The notes below the pieces were generated by a model, which saw nothing but the letters and a program-made list of their open reading frames with translations, was not told the DNA's origin and did not search any database. This document shows, in pieces, positions 39,184 to 48,654 of a stretch of DNA of 64,000 nt; position 1 is the stretch's first letter; each line of letters begins with the position of its first letter. Source of the stretch: Antedon bifida (taxonomy: Eukaryota > Echinodermata > Crinoidea > Comatulida > Antedonidae); contig OY727097.1 of NCBI GenBank assembly GCA_963402885.1, positions 11,284,001-11,348,000 of the forward strand, in the 5' to 3' direction. The translations under genes and the position numbers were made by a program.

Positions 39184-40395
39184 ATCGTTGCGGCAACCCC
39201 CTGAGGCGATTTTGAAAATGTAACACCTCTAGATGGTCGGAAATGGCACCGTCTCACGTTAAATAAATGTATTAAAAATTGATATTTTAAATATGAAAAC
39301 TGAGGTACTAGCCTATTAAAGAGTGACATTTTCTCTATATAGGCTTATTTTGAGTAAAAGCATCACAACAGGGCGTTTCGCGCAAGTCAGCGTTTGCACG
39401 TACATGGCGGAAAAAGGTGCCTGTCCAGGGCCGTCGACAGAACAATTAAATGACGCCCCAGATGGCCGGAAAAATGGTACTCTCGCACATAAAATTCATG
39501 ATAAATGGCACCTCTAATTTGCAGAAAAGACACTCATATGTAGCATGCTACCAATGAGCAAAACGATCATACTTTTTCCTCCAATAAACACACGTGACTA
39601 ATTACAGGACGATATAACATTTTGTTGCCGATTTCATTCACTCAGTATTTAGTTTTGATTGCGTTTCGTTTAAGTTCAATGCGAACGTACATCTAGGAGG
39701 AAGCCCCGAAAAAATTTAATGCTTATTATAGATCAATATTTATTTACATCATTTTGTTGAAGAAATTAAATATATAAATATAATAGGTATTGATACAGTG
39801 GGTGGCCTAGGAAAAAAAATCGGTTGCTAATGTATACTCCACAGTACACAGTTACCACAGTTAGTGTACTATATGTGACCCACTCTGGCAAAACCCTACA
39901 TTTGACGTAAAAATAAAAAAAAATAGATTCTACATTTAATAATCTTCACAATATTTTTTATCTGGTTAAAATTGGATAAGTATTAGCCAAGTTATTGGAA
40001 TTTAAATGATTGCATATAAGTCAAGTAGGTTTTGAGAAAACAGCTTTTAAAGTTTCATGATCGACTTCCTGTTGAGTACACCAGCAGTAAACAACATGCT
40101 CACACTAACTCCTTAGCAACGATATTAAGAAATGTAGCTATAAAGCTGTAATTTGGCACACTCATAGACCACACAAGAACCAATAAGTACAGAAAAAATT
40201 ATTTAAATTCATTTATTTTTATTCAAGTTATAAACAAATGAAAACAACCCACTTTTTCAACATTTAGAACTCAAATGTACTTGTACTTTACATGTAGTGG
40301 TAGTAGTAAAGATTCTATTGTTAGCTGAATAATGAATATAAACAATCATTACTTTGATTAGAAAAACAAATGCAGTAATTGCTTTTAAATTTACT
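39184..40395. other. no gene seen
   Basis: It contains two loosely similar segments (near 39215-39260 and 39470-39515) sharing AATGGCACC and ACACCTCTA-like words. There is no protein signature. Confidence 0.35.
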
Positions 40396-41351
40396 TTACT
40401 TTACACATAAATAAATTAGAAAATGGTATAATAAATAAGCATGAAGGTGAGCATGTTGTTCGCCAACACCGTAATGTTCAAAAAAGTGATGCAGATAACT
40501 AATTACCACGTTTGCTCCTTTACCACAGCTCACACCCTCATCTATTAAATAATTAATTTGCGATGGCAAACCTTCAGATGTCAGACCAAAGATGTGGCAT
40601 TTTCTTTGCGTCTTGAAATAAATTGGGCCAGGTTGTAGCGGATTTGCTGGATAGTGTACCTGTTGCGCGAAGTCAAAGCTGTAATGAAATTTTATCGGTT
40701 TTAAGTTCGGAACATTCTGACCCAGCTGTTTGATGTCCATCTCCTTTGCTATAAGTTTTGATTGTCGACAACACTGGTTATAAAACTCCCTTTCTATCCT
40801 TGCCTGTTCCAAGTGAGTCTCCTGGATCCTCAGAGCTTCTGTTTTTTGTGCTTCTGGAACTTTAACCTACAAAAACAAAATAATTGTTAAACACTTAGTA
40901 TGTAATTGTGCTGGATACAGGGGTCCCCCAACATTATCTTTGTATTAGACTTTTTTTTTGTAAATAATAATGAATGAATACATTACATTTCAAATGAATA
41001 TTTCACAATTTGGACATGCATAATGATGGTTTAATGGCTATTGTGACAACAAAAAAACTAAACAAACAAAAATCTAAAAAAAAAATAGTAATTCAAAAAA
41101 TAAATATACCTGCTTTGTTATCAAACTTGTTTTTTTTGGCAAATCCAGCACAGATCTGTTGCAGGTTGTGCTACGATGATGTAAGGCAGAAGTTCCTTCA
41201 AAAGTTTACGAAATGTAGACAGGGTAACACACTGCTCTCTTAGAACCGCCTCTTTAAACATACGCCATACAGCAGCCTTTGTAACGGATGTGGGTAGCAG
41301 CTTAACGTAGCTGTAGGGTATATATCTGAGGTTAACAGACCACCAAAGCAC
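40396..41351 (-). pseudogene. RNase H-like transposase-family gene, truncated
   Basis: Exon A (minus, 41351-41110) reads LWWSVNLRYIPYSYVKLLP ... LLPYIIVAQPATDLCWICQK. A run of eight A then shifts the frame, after which TSLITKQ leads to a GTATAT donor. Exon B (40866-40396) begins VKVPEAQKTEALRIQETHLE and continues through FHYSFDFAQQVHYPANPLQP, KCHIFGLTSEGLPSQINYLI and HHFFEHYGVGEQHAHLHA. From memory this matches a dispersed family whose next motif is LHADNCxGQNKNN, where the D is a likely catalytic residue. Here LHA is followed directly by YLLYHFLIYL and a stop, so the acidic motif is missing. The frameshift and missing motif make an inactive copy likely. Flanking TIRs were not found. Confidence 0.65.
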
Positions 41352-42560
41352 AGTCGTACACTAAACACATGTACTATCGAGGCATTTTCAGAGTGCCGCA
41401 AGTTACCGAACGTTCATTTCGTTTGAAGTGTTTTTCGATCAAAGTTTATTATTAGTTCGTCGGAAAAAATCCGTACAGTATTTAGGAAGGATTTCAAAAC
41501 CCACCCCTGTTTCGCGTGTACGGTCTCCCCGTCGGGAAATTCGGCCCCGCCGTCGGATCAAATCCTGGCACCACCACTGATTTTCACCATCACCTCCTAA
41601 CAATTCAATGTCTCATGTAAGCATATATAATCAAACATTTACCTAGATTTTCCAAGTAGTAATTAGGAAAATTACCAATAAAAACAAAAACTGTACAATT
41701 TCACAACCATTTTTTCAAACTTACCATTGTTTACATTTGCTAGGCCGATCGATGTTAATTTTCAAAATTTCGGGGTGTAAATAATTTCGTAAAGTCTGAG
41801 TTATGCTTAAGTACTTTACTATTTCAAAACAATCGGTAATTAACAAACTTATAAGTTATATTCTAACAAATAGTATAAAAATGGTTTTATAATATTTATG
41901 ACGAAATTGATTAAATTAATTTAAAGTGCACATATCACCGTCTAACAATATTGAGGGCGCTTGAATGTTTTTATTTATTTTACATTGGTTGAGACAGCTG
42001 AGTGTTGGGTCAATGCACTAGGTATAAAAACTTAAATTACCGTTGTATAAAATCCACTGTGGCAATAGCATCCACATGGTATTTATTTAATTGTATACCG
42101 AAACAATATTACGATGTAAATAGCAACTGCAGGCCTGACAAGCAAGTTTTAATATCATCATTCACAATGTGACTGTCAATTGCCAACATCCCAATAGGGT
42201 TGGTGAACATCAGTCCAAAATACGCAGAATTTTTTCCAAAATACGTCAAGTTGAGGGCGCTATACTAATCCAAAATATTGTCTAAAAAGAAAATTGTAAC
42301 AAAGGTAATGAAAATAATAATATGATAATTTAAAACGGAATTTAAATATAGATTCATTATCATGTGGTTTCAATTAAGAGTTTGCAAGTTATTATCTACA
42401 GTATTTATTTATTCCAAAAATGGCCAACAAAAATTAAACAGTGACCCTAATAAATGTAAGTTTTCCTAATTCTAAATTAGGATGTTTAGTTACTATGTTT
42501 TTAAAATAAATTTTAAGCCAAAACTAAAAAAAAAAAAAATATAGATAATGGTTTTTGAAC
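41352..42560. other. no gene seen
   Basis: AT-rich DNA with no exon. Two unrelated places carry TTGAGGGCGCT (about 41951 and 42250), suggesting short dispersed repeat copies. Confidence 0.35.
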
Positions 42561-42566
42561 ACACTG

Positions 42567-43187
42567 CAGTTTTTTTTTCAAATGGATAGCACCCTGTTTC
42601 TTATGATACTGTAGCCGTGACTCTGTTCCAAATGGATAGCACCCTATGTCAATTATAGCACCCCTTTAAATGCATAGCACCCTGTTTGAAATAAATGGAT
42701 AGCACCCTATTTTAAATGGATAACACCCTGTTCCAAATGAATAGCACCCTGTTTCAAATGGATATCACTCTTTTTCAATTGGATAGCACCCTGTTTCAAA
42801 TGGATAGCACTCTGTTTCAATTAGATAGCATCCTGTTTCAAATTGATAGCACCCTGTTTCAAATGGATAACACTCTGTTTCAAATGGATATTACTCTGTT
42901 TCAAATGGATAGCACCCTGTTTCAATTGGATAGCACCCTGTTTCAAATGGATATCACTCTGTTTCAATTGGATAGCACCCTGTTTCAAATGGATAGCACT
43001 CTGTTTCAAATGGATAGCACCCTGTTTCAAATGGATAGCACCCTGTTTCAAATGGATTTCACTCTGTTTCAATTGGATAGCACTCTGTTTTAATTGGATA
43101 GCACCCTGTTTTAATTGGATAGCACTCTGTTTCCAATTGATAGCACCCTGTTTCAAATTGATAGCGGCCTGTTTCAAATGGAAATGA
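42567..43187. repeat. 21-bp minisatellite (GGATAGCACCCTGTTTCAAAT)
   Basis: About 28 copies of a 21-bp unit with variants CACTCT/CACCCT and AAATGG/AATTGG. As 21 is divisible by three and the unit lacks stops in several frames, long open frames appear on both strands (heptad-like DSTLFQM or ILLKQ-type repeats); these are artefacts. The first copies (42567-42720) are degenerate. Confidence 0.9.
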
Positions 43188-43436
43188 TGTGGATCATCAT
43201 GGACACTTGACAGCATTTGGCGATCATAAGAACGTAAAGGTAAAAAGATACTCAATATAGAATTGATTTGTAAACGAAATGTATTATATATTGGTTACTC
43301 CTGTAATGATGTAAACACTTTACAACAATTGGTACTACTAATCATGTATAAGAACGTAAGATGCAAATAATATATTTGTTAAAGTACATTATACTGTACA
43401 TGAAACTTATAATATACATTTTATATGTTATATATG

Positions 43437-43739
43437 TTATATAAATATTTGAACGTTACATCTACGAATCTCTAATGTATCTCTAAGTGATATTGCTAGG
43501 ATAATACCATTTTTCATTTCAAAAGCTCTTGAGCTCCAGCCGTTGTTCATTATTACACATTCTGTTTTTGAGTATATAGTTAATATCCAATTAATAAAAT
43601 CTTTACCTAAGTTGAAGGCTTCAAGGGTCTTAATCGTAACATTTCTATCAATTAAATCAAAAGCTTTACAGAAGTCTAATGAAATCAGAGCACCATATCT
43701 ATTTTCATTTCTACATAATACATAATAGTCAGGCAGCAT
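43437..43739 (-). pseudogene. L1/Tx1-like reverse transcriptase fragment
   Basis: The minus-strand frame reads GALISLDFCKAFDLIDRN, LEAFNLGKDFINWILTIYSK and VIMNNGWSSRAFEMKNGI. This is the first catalytic aspartate block (DFxKAFD) and the following palm region of an L1-type reverse transcriptase. After KNGI the expected RQGCPLSxxLF block is absent and the frame resumes ILAISLRDTLEIRRC, a segment normally further on. This is an internal deletion. There is no endonuclease or FADD motif, so it is a dead relic. Confidence 0.75.
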
Positions 43740-43889
43740 TTGTTATTTACTTTATGCGATTTGGCCAAGTTTGATTTTTCACTTTCATGTGGTGGTCAAT
43801 AGCATCATAAGAAACAAATTTCAACTTGGTGTCCAACTTTTAAATGCGTTTTTCACCGTGTGGGGGCGCTTTTTCAAAATGGCCGCCTA

Positions 43890-44110
43890 TATCATATTAT
43901 ATATCTCGACAACCGCTTACTCTAGAAACTCAACTATGGTCTCAAATTGTTCGTAATACAAATATTTATATTTATCTTAATGACAAGTTTCATAAAATAA
44001 TTACCAGAAGTACCACTTTTGACCTTTTAACCTTGACCTTGATCATATCTCGTCTTATGATTTTCATGTTGGTCTCAAATTAGGATTTTATATTTGTCTT
44101 AATAGAAAAT
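43890..44110 (-). repeat. diverged relative of the 30-33 kb foldback subunit
   Basis: The order CTCGACAACCGCTTACTCTAG, AAATATTTATATTT, ATAATTACCAGAAGTACCAC and TTGACCTTTTAACCTTGACC mirrors the foldback subunit's TCGAAAACC...CTAGAG, TATTTATATTTGC, GACCGGAAGTA and TTGACCCTTGACCCC blocks. It is an isolated, older copy. Confidence 0.5.
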
Positions 44111-44475
44111 TTTCTTCTAAAAAGACTAGAAAATATATTTCTGACGCATAACATATATATTTACATTGCGGTTGTTTGCCGTTAAAGACTTTATTTTGTT
44201 ACACATTTGAACAAATTTGAACATCCAAAATCCAAATTGTTAAATTGAAAAACTGTTTGAATATTTTAAATAATCAATCAATTGGATCGGATTTTGTTTA
44301 TTTTAGGACCACGTGTGTCAAGGGATCAGTAGGTAATTAGCGAAATAAAAATTATAATGCAAATTAATAAAGATTAAATTAAATATATTCATAAAAGATC
44401 AAAGTATAATAATTGTGGGGAATAGTATATAAAATTACATCGGGAGAACACCTTTTGTTTTAAATCCAGTGATAC

Positions 44476-44600
44476 CCCCGATAGCCGAGTTGTTGAGTAA
44501 TCTCTCAGGAATAACTGTGGACTATCAGTCCCGTTCGGACCCTGGGATAATTCTGCCAATGTTGCAAGTGCTTCTTCGGCAAACGCCCCACTGTTTCGCG
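44476..44600 (+). repeat. tRNA-Leu/Ser-like SINE segment
   Basis: ATAGCCGAGTTGTTGAGTAA carries a good A box (TAGCCGAGTTG at 44482-44492), and CCCGTTCGGACCCTGGG carries a near-consensus B box about 50 bp on, the spacing of a long-variable-arm tRNA. It is more likely a SINE than a tRNA gene since the stems are imperfect. Confidence 0.4.
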
Positions 44601-44639
44601 GTTTCAAAAGTTGTTTAAACTAAATAGTGTATTAATTAT

Positions 44640-46470
44640 ACTAAATAGGATGGTATTTATTGAAATAAACGCCCAACAGCTCCCCAAAACATCACTTAGA
44701 ATAATAATCGCCCATCCACATTACACATAATATAATGTATTGTATTTATAACACAATTATATTGTAGTAGAATTCATCGACTACAATTTACCAAGCATTT
44801 TTTTACCACTTTTCATATCTATTAGAGGATTTTATTTGATTATATTAAAACTAAAACATTAAACGTATCCCTCGAAAAAGCACCTACCTCAATGAAATCC
44901 GCCCCCATTCCCCAAAAGGCCAACCCCCTTCCTAGAGGGGGAGGAAGCGAGCTCACCCTCTAGTGTTAACATTTGTTGTTATTTTTATTAAATGTGTACA
45001 TGCTTTTAAAAATGTACACTTATTTAGAATAAAAACGTAATGATCTGTAGTTTCAAGACTTTTTGTTAATGCCACCAACTCTCTTTATTATTTTGTGTTT
45101 GTCGCCCTCTAATTGGAAAAGGTTGTCAAGCAAAGATCTTATATATAAGATCTTTGTTGTCAAGGGAAAATTAATATGGCTGCGCCCATGCAAGCATGTT
45201 GAGATGTTGTCTAAACTAGTTATTTGCAGTATAAAACAATCACATAGAAGCTATTAAACATTAATGAATACGCAATGTAGTTGTCCATATCAGGGACATT
45301 CAACTGTACGGTAAATATCTTTACCCCTCTGATTGAATTTACATGTTACAGTTTTATTTGCTATGTTTGTGTTTATATTAATTATGCCCCTACCTCTACT
45401 AGCCTAGGCCTAGCTAGGAGGAGGGCCTAGGCCTGGCCCTAGCTAGGCCTAGCCTAGTTCTGGTCTAGCCTAGGCCTAGCCCCTTTATCTTATGTATGTT
45501 TGATTACTATTGCAGTTAATCGTTGAAGATCATATCAGGTCAACGCATTTTAAATTCGAAGTGGTTAGGATTCCGGCAGAATGAACGCAATTTATTGGTC
45601 AATTGAAAATTACGGTGGCCTAAGTTAGGGACTGGCATATATTTTTCAATTTATCTTTCTGTATTTGAAAGAGTATATAATCATAAGCATTTTAAACTTT
45701 AAATCAACAAAATTGATTGAGTATTTCGAAAGTTATGAATAAAATAAGGTGTAAAATTTGGCACCATCACTATGCTATGTTTACATAGGAATCCCCACCC
45801 CGCGTTTGTGACCTTGTACACAAATAGTCACTGGGTGAAAATACTACTAAAACACATATAAATATATTTTATGAACATATTTTTAATTAGAAAGTTGATG
45901 GTGACAAATATATATTTGCATAGTACCACATTTTGTTTGGAAAGTGTGTCAAAATCACAAAAATAAGATAGAAAGTACTTATTTTATGTTTACCCTCTCC
46001 CCGGACTGCGCGAATGTCCCGTAGGAATACCCCCACCTCTCAGCCAGGCTGTGTGATGACGTCATCAGGGACTTCGCGGCCTAGAATTGCTTCAGGTGAT
46101 TAAAAACCTTTTGCGATCCAATATAGGTGATATTTATGTAAAACCAAAGGCATACACTGTTAAAATATAAATATATCTAAAATATAAGCAAAATCCCAAA
46201 ATATTAGGCATGTTTTCGATTTTTTCTGATTTTACTAACATTTCGAGCCCAAAATAAAATGTCATCGTGAAGACATGTGGGCAAAGGAATTTCAAATTTT
46301 TTATCGGAATTTTCCGGAGAAGATCGTACAGTCATTCGTTTTTTCTGAATAGCCAATCAGAGTTCGTAAATTCATGCGCAAGTTGACCCCTTTTTAACAG
46401 GTTAAGGGTCACACTTGTCTATTCCCTAAAGATGTCTGCTGCCCTCTAGCGGTTTTGCTAGTCGCTACCT
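44640..46470. other. no gene seen; TAGGCCTAG-rich cluster
   Basis: It holds a palindromic CTAGGCCTAG cluster at 45400-45482. A segment at about 44985-45060 resembles 48395-48475 (TGTACACTTATTTA...AATAAAAAC). A piece near 45553-45580 (GTGGTTAGGATTCCGGCA) matches inverted sequence near 48236-48255. No exon was found. Confidence 0.4.
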
Positions 46471-46472
46471 AA

Positions 46473-47102
46473 TACCCCTTTTACACCGCCAGTAAAAATG
46501 CGGAGTTGATCCGGAATTGTATAACCCGAGTCGTACCCGGGACGCAAAAATGCGGAAATGTAGGCCGGTGTAAACGACTTAAAAAGTTACCCGGGTCGCT
46601 GAAATACCCGGGTAAGTGATGCGGAATGTATTCAGCGTCAAGTCAACCCGGGACGCACCCGGATGAACCCGTGTCTGCGGTGTAAAACGCTCAGCGTATC
46701 TTTACCCGTTTGTTTACTATCCTCGCTCACTATAGTATTTAATTTACAAACAATTAAGATAAGATTGATTTTGTTTATTCGCTTATTTAATAAATAAAAC
46801 TTATGGTTATTTGTTATTCATTTTTATTTCAAGATATTATTCTTCACGAGTAGACTTAATTTGTGTGTGTATTGCCATAAAACAAAATTGTATGAGGTAT
46901 AATGAGCAGACCGTTACTATGGTGTCTCTTCATGCGTGAGAGGGCGATATTTCGATTGATCTAGAACATTTACACGGGTTGGTATTTTGCAGTGTAAATA
47001 CACGCAACCCGTGTCATTCCCGGGTTTTGAATCAGGTGTAAAATGGAAATTTATCCGGACACGACCCGGGTTTGTTATAAGCTCGTCGGTGTAAAAGGGG
47101 TA
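46473..47102. mobile_element. 630-bp TIR element (TACCCCTTTTACACCG ends)
   Basis: TACCCCTTTTACACCG at 46473-46488 is matched by CGGTGTAAAAGGGGTA at 47087-47102. Subterminal and internal CCCGGGT and GACCCGGG motifs occur throughout (ACCCGGGTCG, TACCCGGGTAA, AACCCGGGAC). No coding capacity; it is MITE-like. Confidence 0.7.
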
Positions 47103-47916
47103 TAAGTGTCACGGCAACTTTCAAAAAATATCACGGCAACTTTCAAAAATAGCCACTGCAATTTGAAAAAAGCCACGGCAATTTGAAAAAAGCCACAGCA
47201 AATTAAAAATAAAACATCACGGCAAATTAAAAATAAAACATCGCAACAATTTAACAAAAATACCACGGCAACTTAAAAATGAAACACCACGGCAAATTAG
47301 TATTGAAACACCACGGCAAATTAGTAATGAAACAGCACGGCAAATTACAGAATGCCACGGCGGAAGTGAGTTATTACCACGGCAGAAGTGAAACCTTTGG
47401 AATCTTCGATTTTTTCTGAGGTAAGTAATTATTTTTGCATTGAAGTAAATATTATTATATTAATTTATTTAACTGCTGCCTGCAGCATTTACGTGTTTAT
47501 TGCACTAGGCCTAGCTTTGCCTACTACTAGCCTAAGGTCTAGGCCTTAGGCCTACAGTAGTAGCTAGGTCTACTGTAAAAAAAACTTGTTATATAAAAAA
47601 CAGATTACTGTAAAGAAGATTCCAAAGGTTTCACTTCCGCCGTGGTAACTCTCTTCCGCCGTGGCATTCTGTAATTTGCCGTGGTGTTTCATTATTAATT
47701 TGCCGTGGTGTTGCAATACTAATTTGCCGTGGTGTTTCATTTTTAAGTTGCCATGGTATTTTTGTTAAATTGCCGCGATGTTTTATTTTTAATTTGCTGT
47801 GGCTATTTTCAAATTGCCGTGGCTATTTTCAAATTGCCGTGGCTTTTTTCAAATTGCCGTGGCTTTTTTTGAAAAAATTGCCATGATATTTTTTGAAAGT
47901 TGCCGTGACACTTATA
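47102..47916. mobile_element. 815-bp foldback element with CACGGCAA repeats
   Basis: The ends pair over about 33 bp: ATAAGTGTCACGGCAACTTT (47102) against AAAGTTGCCGTGACACTTAT (ending 47915). Each arm has about ten CACGGCAA(A/C)TT modules (47107-47390 and, inverted, 47630-47905). The loop has TAGGCCTA words. It starts exactly where the preceding TIR element ends. Confidence 0.75.
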
Positions 47917-48000
47917 GGCCACCGTAGAAAATCACATTTTCAGCACATTTTTATAACCTCATGTACACAGTTCAACACCAATTTTTCTGACTGGTTGGCT

Positions 48001-48070
48001 GGCTTAGTGGTGTGGTAGTGCGGCTAGGGGTCTAGAGGTTTTGCTGGTCATTGTAGGTTCAATTCTCGAT
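48001..48070 (+). repeat. tRNA-like SINE segment
   Basis: GGCTTAGTGGTGTGGTAGTG is an A-box-like region and GTAGGTTCAATTCTCGATCA contains a consensus B box (GTTCAATTC, 48057-48065), followed by a T/A-rich tract. It reads as a short tRNA-derived SINE. Confidence 0.4.
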
Positions 48071-48654
48071 CAATTTTTTAAATTTTTTTTTTATTCAAAA
48101 AATTGTATTTTATTGACCATCGTCTTTATTCATCATCGTCTTTACCCACCATTGCCTAGAGGGATGTTTTTTTTTAGTTTTAGGTTTTAGTTCTCAGTGA
48201 ATGTCGGAATCTGTTGCAATGGGCAGTTGAGTTCCGGTGCCGGAATCCTAACCACGGCGTTTTAAATTAACAGTAACCAAGTTGTCTCTGTGTTTGTATT
48301 GCGGCATCTACATTGTCAATAATTTAATGAGGATCATTCACAATTAAGAAAGTGTAAAACCAGTTGATTTGTATGCATGTTACCAGTTTTTGTTATTTTA
48401 ATCAAATGTGTACATTCTTATAAATGTACACTTATTTATAATAAAAACAACATAACAATCTTGAGTTTCAAACAAGATTGAATTCATGCTTGTTGAGAAA
48501 CAAATTATGGGATCTTTATAGAGGGCGGTATATACTATAAATTACTCATCAGTCATATTAATTTAAACTGTTGAAATACACTGGAGTACTCATTTTTTAT
48601 TTGCTTGAATTTGTAGTTACTACATTTTTCAACCATTGTCTGTTTCTTTTTTAG

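Noticed and set aside
42716..43255. Overlapping 114-144-codon frames on both strands
   Set aside because: Artefact of a 21-bp minisatellite, a multiple of three.
47075..47266. 63-codon minus-strand frame with FFQIAVAFF-type repeats
   Set aside because: Generated by the CACGGCAA modules of the foldback element.
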